NCBI GenBank assembly: GCA_026785645.1
Contig: JAJAZM010000045.1
Coordinates: forward strand, 1 to 10,584
Source: Sphingomonas bacterium
Lineage (GTDB): Bacteria; Pseudomonadota; Alphaproteobacteria; Sphingomonadales; Sphingomonadaceae
Reading direction: 5' to 3'
DNA length: 10,584 bases
Shown here: positions 1 through 6,359 of the stretch, piece after piece
Layout: each line of letters begins with the position of its first letter
Numbering within the stretch: position 1 is the stretch's first letter
Notes under the pieces: generated by a model
What the model was told of the DNA's origin: nothing
The model's database searches: none
Seen by the model: the letters and a program-made list of their open reading frames with translations, nothing else
Position numbers and translations under genes: made by a program

Positions 1-1218
1 GGCGCCGGCACGCGGATGACGTTGCGAGTCCCGCTGACGCTGACCATCATCCCGGCGCTGACGGTGTCGATCGGAAGCCAGCATTTCGCGATTCCCCGAG
101 CGGCGATCGAGGAAATCGTCCGCGCCAACGGTACTTCGGTCGCGCTCGACAGCATCGGCGGTGCCGGCGTGGCGACGATCCGCGGCCGTCGGATGCCCGA
201 AATCAGTCTCGCCGACGTGCTCGGTCTGGCCAGCGACGTGCCCGACGAGGAGCGCACGCTGGTGGTGCTTCGACCCGCCGGCGGCGATCTTTACGCGCTC
301 GCGGTCGACCGGATCCACGATCATGAGGAATTGGTGGTCAAGCCTGCCGCGCCGGCGGTGATGGCCACTGGCCTCTACGCCGGCACGACGCTGGCCGACG
401 ATGGCAGTCCGATCCTGCTGTTCGACCCCGCCGGAGTGGCCGAGGTCGGCGGGGTTAAGCTCGAAGCACAGGAGCGCGCCGCGCGTATTGTCGAGGCAGC
501 CTCGAGCACCACCATTCGCGACGACAATGTCCTGCTGTTCCGCGGCCTCGATGGCAACCGCCGCGCCATCCGCCTGGCATTGGTCGACCGGATCGAGGAA
601 GTCAGCCGGACGATGATCCGCCAGACCGCGGGCCAGCTCCGGGTCCAGCTCGGCGATCTCATCCTGCCGCTGGCCGGGGCCGATGCGCTAGGGGCCGACT
701 GGAACGAGACTGGCGATGACAAGGTCCGCGTATTCCGCCTGAGCGATGGCAGCCGCGAAATCGGCTATGTCTTCCGCGACGTGATCGATCTGATGACGAT
801 CGACCATGACATCATCCCGGCCGAACATCCCGGCGCGGTCAGCGGGGTCAGCCTCATCGGTGGCGAACCGGCCGAACTGGTCGATCCGCACTGGCTGTTC
901 GCCGCCCATCTCGGTGCCACCGCGCGTGCCGCACAACAGCCGGTGTGTCGCCTTCCATCGGCTGATCCGTGGATGCAGAACATGCTGCGTCCGATCGTCG
1001 AGGCAGCGGGCTATCTGGTGATTGACGAGCATGACGAACAGATTCCCGACGTGGTCATCGCCGCGGCCTCGGGCGCGATCGACGACAGCCATGCCGATCG
1101 CACCCTGGTGCTCCGCGACGAACCCCATTCGAGCGCCGATGACGGCAGCATCTACCGCTACGACCGCGCCGGCTTGCTGTCCGCGCTCAAAGCCGCGAGC
1201 GGAGGAAAAAGCCGATGA
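1..1218 (+). CDS. cheA: Chemotaxis histidine kinase CheA, C-terminal part (5' truncated by window edge)
   Basis: The reading frame is open from the first base, so the gene begins upstream. The first residues (GAGTRMTLRVPLTL) match the end of the CheA HATPase domain, where a Gly-x-Gly-T stretch runs into the conserved PLTL strand. Roughly residues 18-145 of the fragment form the CheW-like regulatory (P5) domain that docks CheW and receptors. A second, more diverged CheW-like stretch follows at about 165-305. Residues from about 314 resemble a receiver fold (LRPIVEAAGYLVI, PDVVIAAAS) but lack the N-terminal acidic pair, and the aspartate position is Ala, so it is probably not phosphorylated. 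The kinase core and phosphotransfer domain are outside the window. The stop codon overlaps the cheW start in an ATGA, implying translational coupling. An internal ATG at position 16 is not the real start because it would cut through the kinase-P5 junction. Confidence 0.9.
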   Translation, partial: GAGTRMTLRVPLTLTIIPALTVSIGSQHFAIPRAAIEEIVRANGTSVALDSIGGAGVATIRGRRMPEISLADVLGLASDVPDEERTLVVLRPAGGDLYALAVDRIHDHEELVVKPAAPAVMATGLYAGTTLADDGSPILLFDPAGVAEVGGVKLEAQERAARIVEAASSTTIRDDNVLLFRGLDGNRRAIRLALVDRIEEVSRTMIRQTAGQLRVQLGDLILPLAGADALGADWNETGDDKVRVFRLSDGSREIGYVFRDVIDLMTIDHDIIPAEHPGAVSGVSLIGGEPAELVDPHWLFAAHLGATARAAQQPVCRLPSADPWMQNMLRPIVEAAGYLVIDEHDEQIPDVVIAAASGAIDDSHADRTLVLRDEPHSSADDGSIYRYDRAGLLSALKAASGGKSR

Positions 1219-1658
1219 GCCAATTGCTGTTGATCGTGTCGATCGGCGGAAGCCGGGTCGCTTTTCCCTCGGCCGCGATCGAATCGGTGGTCGAGCTCGA
1301 TACCTTGATCCCGGTGCCCCGCGCCGCGCCGCATGTTGCCGGGCTGTCGGCGCTGCGCAGCCGGGTGCTGACGGTGATCGATACCGTCCGCTCGCTCGAT
1401 CTTGGCGACAGCGACTGTTCGGACGGGATCCGCGAAGCCGCCGTGGTCGAACTCGACGGCCATCATTATGCGCTGATCGTCGATAGCGTCGAGGACGTCA
1501 TCGAAGCGAAGTCCGATCCGGTCCCGATCCGCGCTGCAATGGGCGAGGGATGGGAACGGGTTGCGCTGGGCATGGTCGAGACCGAGGACGGGCCGCTGTT
1601 GCTGGTCGATGTCGCGGGCCTGATCGCGGGTCCATCGGCCGAAGCGCGTGCCGCCTGA
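1215..1658 (+). CDS. cheW: Chemotaxis coupling protein CheW
   Basis: This 147-residue protein is one CheW-like domain, the usual family length. It would bridge CheA to chemoreceptors at the inner face of the membrane. Visible family features are the opening beta strand with a small turn (LLLIVSIGGSRVAFP), the GLSALRSRVLTVID segment that corresponds to the CheW 'G-x-x-N-x-R-G...D' motif in degenerate form, and a terminal LLLVDVAGLI strand. The ATG overlaps the cheA stop by four bases, and GGAGGA at 1201-1206 gives a strong ribosome binding site 8 nt upstream, which fixes the start. Its position between cheA and cheY supports CheW. The protein is also similar in style to the P5 domain of the neighbouring CheA, as expected for this pair of paralogous folds. 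Confidence 0.92.
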   Translation: MSQLLLIVSIGGSRVAFPSAAIESVVELDTLIPVPRAAPHVAGLSALRSRVLTVIDTVRSLDLGDSDCSDGIREAAVVELDGHHYALIVDSVEDVIEAKSDPVPIRAAMGEGWERVALGMVETEDGPLLLVDVAGLIAGPSAEARAA

Positions 1659-1665
1659 ATTTTTG

Positions 1666-1675
1666 GGCTTAAGCC
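1666..1675. repeat. 10-bp perfect palindrome between cheW and cheY
   Basis: GGCTTAAGCC is a perfect palindrome just after the cheW stop, in the only sizeable gap (69 nt) of the chemotaxis operon. It could be a dimeric regulator site or chance. It has no loop, so it is not a convincing terminator. No clear -35/-10 pair was found around it. Confidence 0.35.
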
Positions 1676-1727
1676 TCTGGTTACCCTTCCGCTTTAGACC
1701 GGCCTCAGAATTGAACAGGATAGACGC

Positions 1728-2093
1728 ATGAAGACCTGCCTAATCGTCGACGACAGCAAGGTGATCCGCAAGGTCGCTCGCCATATCCTCGAAACCCTCA
1801 ATTTCCAGGTCGAGGAAGCCGGCGACGGGCGCGAGGCGCTGACCCGCTGCGAAGAGTCGATGCCCGACGTCGTCCTGCTCGACTGGAACATGCCGGTGAT
1901 GACCGGGATGGAATTTCTCAAATTGCTTCGCCAGCGCGGTCACACCGATCAGCCCAAGGTGGTGTTCTGCACCACCGAAAATGACATGGCGCACATCCGC
2001 GCCGCGCTCGAAGCCGGTGCCGATGAGTATGTGATGAAGCCGTTCGATCGCGAAACGCTCCACATCAAGTTGCAGCTCGTCGGCGTCGCCTGA
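1728..2093 (+). CDS. cheY: Single-domain response regulator CheY
   Basis: The 121-residue product is a lone receiver domain with no output domain. All phosphorylation-site residues are present: acidic pair D8/D9 in LIVDDS, phosphoacceptor D52 in LLDWNMP, T82, and K104 in the KPF motif. CheA would phosphorylate D52, and the phosphorylated form would bind the flagellar switch or act as a phosphate sink. The start is ATG with AGGA at 1717-1720, 7 nt upstream. It lies 69 nt after cheW and 12 nt before cheB. The short LLDWNMP variant of the active-site loop is common in alphaproteobacterial CheY proteins. Which of several possible CheY roles it plays (motor binding or phosphate sink) cannot be told from sequence alone. 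Confidence 0.93.
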   Translation: MKTCLIVDDSKVIRKVARHILETLNFQVEEAGDGREALTRCEESMPDVVLLDWNMPVMTGMEFLKLLRQRGHTDQPKVVFCTTENDMAHIRAALEAGADEYVMKPFDRETLHIKLQLVGVA

Positions 2094-2105
2094 GGCGCGG
2101 CCCGG

Positions 2106-3209
2106 ATGACGACGGCTCTCGCCAAATCGGGTAAGGCCTATCGCGGCCATGAAGCCCCGCGAATCCGGCTGATGGTGGTCGACGATTCGATGGTCGCGCG
2201 CGCCGTATTGTCGCGCATGATCGAGGTCGATGACGGGTTCGAGATCGTCGCCGTTGCGGGAACCGCCGAAGATGCGATCACCGCGCTTGGCCAGGTGCGC
2301 GTCGATATCGTCCTGCTCGACCTCGAAATGCCCGGCGCTGGCGGGTTGAAGTCGATCCCCAATATCCTCGAAGCGGCGCGCGGTGCCAAGGTGCTGATCG
2401 TCTCCTCGCTGGCGGAAGAAGGAGCGGAGGAAACCGTCGCGGCACTCGCGCTCGGCGCTGCCGATACCTTGCCCAAACCGGGCACCGGACGCTTCAACGG
2501 CCGCTTTTCCCAAGTGCTGCTCGGCAAGTTGCGCGCGCTCGGTCGCGCCGATTTGCAGGGAACGGCGCGGGTCAAGCTGACCGATCCGCTGCCGGTCGGG
2601 TCGATCCGGGCGATGAACGACGGGCCGGTCAAACTGCTCGCGCTTGGCGCCTCGACCGGCGGAATCCATGCGCTGACTGCTTTCTTCCACGAACTTCCGG
2701 CCCGGGTCGGTGCGCCGATCCTCGTCACCCAGCATCTGCCCGAGCCGTTCATGGCGGTATTCGCGCGCCAGCTCGCCGCCGCCGCCGGCCGCGAAGCACT
2801 GGTCGCCGAAGATGGCTTGCGTCTGCTCCCCGACCGGATCGTGATTGCCCCGGGCAATGCGAGCCTGGCGATCGAGGTTTGCGGCGGCAAGATGATTGCG
2901 CGGCTGATCCGCCAGCGGTCGGCGAGCGGCTTCCTGCCATCGGTCGATCCGATGCTCGCCTCGGCCGGTGCAATGCTCGGGCCAGAGGCGCTCGGCGTGG
3001 TCTTCTCGGGCATGGGCCGCGACGGGCTCAAGGGCGCGATGGCGCTGGTCGGAGCGGGCGGATCGGTGCTGGTCCAGGACGAAGCCTCGTCGGCGGTGTG
3101 GGGCATGCCCCGCGCGGTGGCGGAGGCCGGGCTCGCCTGCGGAATCCTGCCGCCGGTCCGAATCGCACGCCGCATCGCGCATCGCATCGGCGATCTCGCG
3201 TGCAGGTAA
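2106..3209 (+). CDS. cheB: Chemotaxis response regulator protein-glutamate methylesterase CheB
   Basis: CheB removes methyl groups from receptor glutamates (and can deamidate glutamines), giving adaptation. The 367-residue protein has an N-terminal receiver domain, about residues 20-140, with D26/D27, phosphoacceptor D72 in LLDLEMP, S100/S101 and K124 in LPKPG. A linker leads to the methylesterase domain from about residue 175. The catalytic triad is visible as S183 in GASTGG, H210 in TQHLP and D306 in SGMGRDG. The APGNASL segment corresponds to the family APGGxHL loop but lacks its usual histidine. ATG at 2106 is preceded by GAGG at 2092-2095, a slightly long 10-nt spacing. The 3' end overlaps the cheR start by 10 nt, so the two antagonistic adaptation enzymes are probably translated together. 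Confidence 0.94.
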   Translation: MTTALAKSGKAYRGHEAPRIRLMVVDDSMVARAVLSRMIEVDDGFEIVAVAGTAEDAITALGQVRVDIVLLDLEMPGAGGLKSIPNILEAARGAKVLIVSSLAEEGAEETVAALALGAADTLPKPGTGRFNGRFSQVLLGKLRALGRADLQGTARVKLTDPLPVGSIRAMNDGPVKLLALGASTGGIHALTAFFHELPARVGAPILVTQHLPEPFMAVFARQLAAAAGREALVAEDGLRLLPDRIVIAPGNASLAIEVCGGKMIARLIRQRSASGFLPSVDPMLASAGAMLGPEALGVVFSGMGRDGLKGAMALVGAGGSVLVQDEASSAVWGMPRAVAEAGLACGILPPVRIARRIAHRIGDLACR

Positions 3210-4054
3210 GCGACAGCTCCAGCCGGATCCTCGCCGGGCTGCTCGAAGCGCGCACCGGCCAGCAATTGACGATGAGCCGACGCTGGCGGATCGAGACTGC
3301 ACTGTCGTCCCTGCTCAAGGCACGCGGCATCGCGACGCTCGACGAGCTGATCACCATCCTCGTCATGGGGCGCGAACCCGCGCTCGCCAATCTCGTGGTC
3401 GAGGCGCTGTTGAACAACGAAACCTATTTCTTCCGCGATCGCCAGCCGTTCGACCTGCTGTCGACCAAATTCCTCCCCGCTCTGGCCACCGCCCGCCACG
3501 CCAAGAAGCATCTCAAGATCTGGTCGGCGGGCTGCTCGACGGGGCAGGAGCCCTATTCGCTGGCGATGCTGTTCGCCGACGAGGCGCTCAAATGGCAGGG
3601 CTGGACGATCGACATCCTCGGCACCGACGTCTCGACCGCGGTGGTCGATCGTGCGCGGGCCGGGACCTACACCCAGTTCGAAGTCCAGCGCGGGCTCGGC
3701 ATCAACCAGATGATCCGCTGGTTCGCCGAGACCGACGATGGCTGGCGTGCGGCCGAGGCGTTGCGCCGCCAAGTTCGCTTCCAGGTCCACAACATCCTCG
3801 AAAGCGCGCCGCATCCGGGCCAGTTCGACGTCATCTTGTGCCGCAATGTGCTGCTTTACCTCAGCCCCGAAAAACGTACTGCGGCGTTCGAGCGGCTGGC
3901 GGCGGCGCTGGCCCCCGATGGCGCGCTGATGCTCGGCGCGGGGGAGACGGTGATCGGCCAGACCACGCGCTTTGCCGCCGACCGCGAGACGCGCGGCCTC
4001 TACCGGCTGATCGCGGGCAGCAACGCCGACCGGCGTGAGTTGCGATCCGCCTGA
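3200..4054 (+). CDS. cheR: Chemotaxis protein-glutamate O-methyltransferase CheR
   Basis: CheR methylates receptor glutamates using S-adenosylmethionine, opposing CheB. From the GTG at 3200 the product is 284 residues, the normal CheR length. The N-terminal helical domain (about 5-70) ends at the conserved NNETYFFRD (72-80). The SAM-binding motif AGCSTGQEPYS spans 110-120, the ribose-binding acid is D143 in GTDVS, and the CRNVLLYL motif is at 214-221. The frame stays open upstream as far as 2879, but that stretch lies over the cheB catalytic domain and is out-of-frame overprint. GTG 3200, inside the last codons of cheB, keeps the complete N-terminal domain, whereas the first internal ATG (3272) would remove part of it. 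No strong Shine-Dalgarno is seen, consistent with coupling to cheB translation. Confidence 0.9.
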   Translation: MQVSDSSSRILAGLLEARTGQQLTMSRRWRIETALSSLLKARGIATLDELITILVMGREPALANLVVEALLNNETYFFRDRQPFDLLSTKFLPALATARHAKKHLKIWSAGCSTGQEPYSLAMLFADEALKWQGWTIDILGTDVSTAVVDRARAGTYTQFEVQRGLGINQMIRWFAETDDGWRAAEALRRQVRFQVHNILESAPHPGQFDVILCRNVLLYLSPEKRTAAFERLAAALAPDGALMLGAGETVIGQTTRFAADRETRGLYRLIAGSNADRRELRSA

Positions 4055-4060
4055 AAAGGC

Positions 4061-4089
4061 TTGACGCCGCAGCGTACGCGGTGTGCCAT
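4061..4089 (+). promoter_or_regulatory. Candidate sigma70-type promoter for the amidase gene
   Basis: TTGACG at 4061-4066 matches the -35 consensus at five of six positions. It is followed after 17 nt by TGCCAT, a weak -10. A transcript from here would start at or next to the ATG at 4096, that is, with no leader. The -10 match is poor, so this remains tentative. Confidence 0.3.
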
Positions 4090-4095
4090 TGGGCG

Positions 4096-4776
4096 ATGGA
4101 CCTGATCGACCGCCCCTCGCCGAACTTCGACGATCGGGTGCTTCCGGTGACGATGATCGTGCTCCATTACACCGGCATGCCCGACTGCCAAAGCGCGCTC
4201 GACCGGATGACTTCGCCCGAGGCCAAGGTTTCGGCCCATTATTGCATCGACGAAGATGGCACGGTCTACCAACTGGTCGATGAGGCGAAGCGCGCCTGGC
4301 ATGCCGGCAAAAGCTATTGGCGCGGGGTGACCGACATCAACTCGGCCAGCGTCGGGATCGAGATCGTCAATCCGGGCCATGAATTCGGCTATCGCGACTT
4401 TCCCGACGAACAGGTCGCGGCGCTGATTCCGCTTTTGTCGAGTATCAAGGAGCGCCACGGAGTCGGGCGTGGCAATGTCGTCGGCCATTCGGACATCGCC
4501 CCGGCGCGCAAGGATGACCCAGGCGAACTATTCCCGTGGGACGCACTCGCCGACCGCCGCCTCGCCTTGCCCAGCCCGACCCGCGACCTGATGGACCCGT
4601 TCTGGACCGACGCCGGCTTCTTCCTTGCGCTCGACCGGTTCGGCTATGACGTGAGCGATCCGCACAAAGCCGTCATCGCCTTCCAGCGCCGCTTCCGCCC
4701 GGCGACGATCGACGGCATCGTCGACGGCCAATGCCGCGCCAAATTGCTCTCGCTGTTGCTCCCGCGCCCGCAATAG
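4096..4776 (+). CDS. N-acetylmuramoyl-L-alanine amidase, AmpD/Amidase_2 type with C-terminal peptidoglycan-binding-like region
   Basis: This zinc amidase would cleave the bond between N-acetylmuramic acid and L-alanine in muropeptides (recycling) or peptidoglycan. Zinc ligands expected in the family are visible: H24 in VLHYTG, H131 in VGHSDI and D141 in KDDPG. Catalytic-site E89 in GIEIVN and K139 are also present. AHYCIDEDG and AWHAG are further family motifs. Residues about 170-222 (FGYDV...AFQRRFRP...DG) resemble a PG_binding_1 helical domain, which E. coli AmpD has only in part. No signal peptide is seen, favouring a cytosolic recycling role. ATG 4096 is chosen because it gives the typical start MDLIDRPSPNFD; GTG at 4081 would add five residues without a better ribosome binding site. 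Neither start has a clear Shine-Dalgarno. The stop is 15 nt before rnpB. Confidence 0.88.
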   Translation: MDLIDRPSPNFDDRVLPVTMIVLHYTGMPDCQSALDRMTSPEAKVSAHYCIDEDGTVYQLVDEAKRAWHAGKSYWRGVTDINSASVGIEIVNPGHEFGYRDFPDEQVAALIPLLSSIKERHGVGRGNVVGHSDIAPARKDDPGELFPWDALADRRLALPSPTRDLMDPFWTDAGFFLALDRFGYDVSDPHKAVIAFQRRFRPATIDGIVDGQCRAKLLSLLLPRPQ

Positions 4777-4784
4777 ATCATATC
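4756..4784 (+). promoter_or_regulatory. Tentative rnpB promoter inside the 3' end of the amidase gene
   Basis: TTGCTC at 4756-4761 and CATATC at 4779-4784 are separated by 17 nt and would start transcription close to the 5' end of the RNase P RNA at about 4792. Both hexamers match the consensus weakly. Processing from an amidase-rnpB cotranscript is the alternative. Confidence 0.25.
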
Positions 4785-4791
4785 GCCGGGT

Positions 4792-5195
4792 GTCAGGGGA
4801 CTGGGCGGCCGCGGCGGATTTCGATCCGGCGAGGAAAGTCCGGGCTCCACGGAATGAAGGTGCCGGGTAACGCCCGGCGGAGTTGCGGCTCTCGGGCCAA
4901 GGCTTCAGGGAAAGTGCCACAGAAAGCATACCGCCGGGCATCTTGGGTAACCTTGGGGACCGGTAAGGTCGAAAGGGTGCGGCAAGAGCGCACCGCGTCG
5001 CTGGCAACAGCGGCGGCACGGCAAACCCCACCTGGTGCAAGACCGAATAGGGGTGGCATATGGGGCAGTTCCGCCTCGTCACCCGGGTTGGTCGCTTGAG
5101 CGGCGGAGCAATCCGTCGCCTAGAGGAATGGTCGCCCATCCGCCTTAGCCTCGCGCGACGGCGGAGGACAGAACCCGGCTTACAGGTCCCCTGAC
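4792..5195 (+). ncRNA. rnpB: RNase P RNA (type A), catalytic subunit of ribonuclease P
   Basis: This about 404-nt RNA removes 5' leaders from tRNA precursors. Conserved bacterial RNase P elements appear in order: GAGGAAAGTCC at 4831-4841 (CR-I, 5' side of P4), CACAGAAA at 4918-4925, GGGTGCGGCAAGAGCGCACC at 4975-4994 (CR-IV), AGAGGAATGG at 5122-5131, and ACAGAACCCGGCTTA at 5168-5182 (CR-V, 3' side of P4). The ends are set by a perfect 10-bp P1 helix, GTCAGGGGAC at 4792-4801 with GTCCCCTGAC at 5186-5195. The order of elements and the L15-type loop (GGTGCAAGACCGAATAGGG) are typical of the ancestral A type. The small reading frames crossing this interval on both strands are not genes. The exact mature 5' and 3' nucleotides may differ by a few positions. 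Confidence 0.97.
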
Positions 5196-5240
5196 AATTT
5201 CCGGTGTCGCGCGGGTGGCGGATTGGCCGCTGCTCCACTA

Positions 5241-5247
5241 GGGGAGG
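5241..5247 (+). promoter_or_regulatory. Shine-Dalgarno that fixes the start of the J-domain gene
   Basis: GGGGAGG lies 5 nt before ATG 5253. This favours ATG 5253 over the in-frame TTG at 5223, which precedes the ribosome binding site, and over GTG 5250. Confidence 0.7.
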
Positions 5248-5252
5248 GCGTG

Positions 5253-5789
5253 ATGGTCAAGCCAACCCGCAACGACGATTGGGGATTTCCCCGCTGGCGC
5301 CCTTATGGGGCGAAAGGCCGATCCGCGGCCAAGGTCAGGCTGTGCGACCGCGAGGGCTGCAACGACATCGGCGACCGCCCCGCGCCCAAGGCCCCCAACA
5401 GCCCCGAGCGCTGGATGTTCTGCCTGACCCATGCCGCCGAATATAACAAAGGCTGGGACTATTTTGCCGGCCTTTCGCCCGAGGACGCGGCGCGCCGCGC
5501 GGCCGAGGAGGAAAGCGGCGCTTCGGCCTTCCGCAAGAGCGCGCATTACCAATGGGCGGGCTCGGGCGACGGCAGCCGGAGCAGCGATGAGATGCGCGCC
5601 TATGAGGTGCTCGAGATCGATCCCGATGCCGATGCGCCAGCGATCAAGGCGGCCTATCGCGGGCTGGCCAAGCAATATCACCCAGACGTCAATCGCGACG
5701 ATGCCGAAGCCGCCAAGCGCTTCCAGCAGGTCCAGGCCGCTTATGACGTGCTGCGCAAGGCCGCCGAACGCCGCGGCGAGACGATCTAG
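5253..5789 (+). CDS. J-domain (DnaJ-like) protein with N-terminal Cys/His cluster
   Basis: The 178-residue protein has a C-terminal J domain, about residues 115-173, with the diagnostic HPD at 143-145, so it should stimulate the ATPase of an Hsp70 such as DnaK. Unlike DnaJ, the J domain is at the C terminus and there is no G/F region or classical zinc finger. The N-terminal half has C31, C36, C57 and H60 (CDREGC and CLTH), a spacing that could bind one metal ion, followed by EYNKGWDYFAG, a block I recall from alphaproteobacterial DnaJ-like proteins. Middle residues about 75-112 are Ala/Glu-rich and probably disordered or helical. It lies 57 nt after rnpB and faces the thioesterase gene convergently. 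Client and partner cannot be deduced. The stop codon lies in the loop of a strong hairpin. Confidence 0.88.
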   Translation: MVKPTRNDDWGFPRWRPYGAKGRSAAKVRLCDREGCNDIGDRPAPKAPNSPERWMFCLTHAAEYNKGWDYFAGLSPEDAARRAAEEESGASAFRKSAHYQWAGSGDGSRSSDEMRAYEVLEIDPDADAPAIKAAYRGLAKQYHPDVNRDDAEAAKRFQQVQAAYDVLRKAAERRGETI

Positions 5790-5803
5790 CGCCTGATCGT
5801 CTC
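5778..5803. terminator. Hairpin at the end of the J-domain gene, possible bidirectional terminator
   Basis: GAGACGATC (5778-5786) pairs perfectly with GATCGTCTC (5795-5803) around an 8-nt loop that contains the TAG stop. No T-run follows on the + strand, so it is not a textbook intrinsic terminator. Its position between convergent genes makes a termination or mRNA-end role plausible. Confidence 0.5.
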
Positions 5804-5849
5804 AGGTGGACGCGCTCGGCGCTTCCGGCGAAGGCGTAAATCAGGCGCT
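5788..5849. repeat. 10-bp inverted repeat overlapping the hairpin
   Basis: AGCGCCTGAT (5788-5797) and ATCAGGCGCT (5840-5849) are perfect inverse complements with a 42-nt spacer. The left arm overlaps the loop and right arm of the 5778-5803 hairpin, so the two structures exclude each other. Confidence 0.5.
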
Positions 5850-5853
5850 CATC

Positions 5854-5921
5854 TACGGCCTCAGCATGCCTACGGCGCCAGCATGCTTACGGCGTCAGCA
5901 TGCCTACGGCGTCAGCATGAA
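5854..5921. repeat. Four tandem copies of a 17-bp repeat
   Basis: Units at 5854-5870, 5871-5887, 5888-5904 and 5905-5921 follow the + strand consensus TACGGCGTCAGCATGCC with zero to two differences, apart from the last two bases of the fourth unit. The fourth unit is coding: on the minus strand it gives the last five residues (FMLTP) and most of the stop codon of the thioesterase gene. The other three lie beyond the stop. The simplest reading is slippage or tandem duplication of the gene's 3' end. Units 1-3 each contain the palindrome GCATGC. Confidence 0.85.
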
Positions 5922-6359
5922 CGTGCCGACCGCGCGCGCCACCGGACGGCTGTCGTCGCCGGTATGTGCGATCCCGCTGACGAACGCGATCTGACGGGTC
6001 AATTTGTCGCAGGTGCACCGCGCGATGACCGTCTCGCCTTTCAATGCCGGGCGCAGGTAATCGAGCCTGAGGTCGATCGTAACCGATGGCTGAAAGCGGC
6101 CCAGCGCGCGCCACACCGACGTCCCGCCGCAGGTGTCGAGCAAGCTGACGATCGCTCCCGATGCGAGCATGCCGGTCTCGGGTACGCCGACCAATTCCTC
6201 GCGCCACGGCAGCGCCAGCTCGACCCAATTGTCGCCACAGGCGCGAAACTCGAGCCCGAGCGCGCGGCCATGCCCGACCGATCGGGCAAGTTCGAAGAAC
6301 GAACTGGGGTCGAATCCGCCGTCGCGGGAATTGGTCCGATGGTCGTTGCTGACGCTCAC
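5904..6359 (-). CDS. PaaI-type hotdog-fold acyl-CoA thioesterase
   Basis: The 151-residue product fits a single hotdog domain that hydrolyses acyl-CoA (or a related thioester) in the cytosol. The key segment is GMLASGAIVSLLDTCGG, about residues 63-79, matching the family pattern HGG-x-x-x-x-x-x-D-x-x-GG. The probable catalytic acid is D75. The usual HGG is replaced by ETG-M, a modest departure. The strand TIDLRLDYLRP and the closing GTFML strand are typical. The start is taken as GTG at 6359, which overlaps the sufE stop in a GTGA; the frame is open further upstream but only as overprint inside sufE. The ending FMLTP lies in the fourth 17-bp repeat. Substrate is unknown. It is the last gene of the minus-strand run and is probably translated coupled to sufE. 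Confidence 0.82.
   Translation of the reverse strand: MSVSNDHRTNSRDGGFDPSSFFELARSVGHGRALGLEFRACGDNWVELALPWREELVGVPETGMLASGAIVSLLDTCGGTSVWRALGRFQPSVTIDLRLDYLRPALKGETVIARCTCDKLTRQIAFVSGIAHTGDDSRPVARAVGTFMLTP

Noticed and set aside
2879..3199. Upstream extension of the cheR frame into cheB
   Set aside because: Overprints the CheB catalytic domain and gives an Arg-rich sequence with no CheR similarity; GTG 3200 gives the normal CheR length.
1740..3814. Two long minus-strand open frames (520 and 558 codons) opposite cheY, cheB and cheR
   Set aside because: Arg/Ala/Pro/Ser- or Gly/Asp/His-rich products without recognisable domains, lying over three clear family members; typical antisense frames in GC-rich DNA.
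4528..5238. Open frames on both strands across 4528-5238
   Set aside because: They cover rnpB, whose conserved RNA elements and P1 helix explain the sequence; the translations are low-complexity.
5854..5921. CRISPR array
   Set aside because: The 17-bp units are directly adjacent with no spacers.
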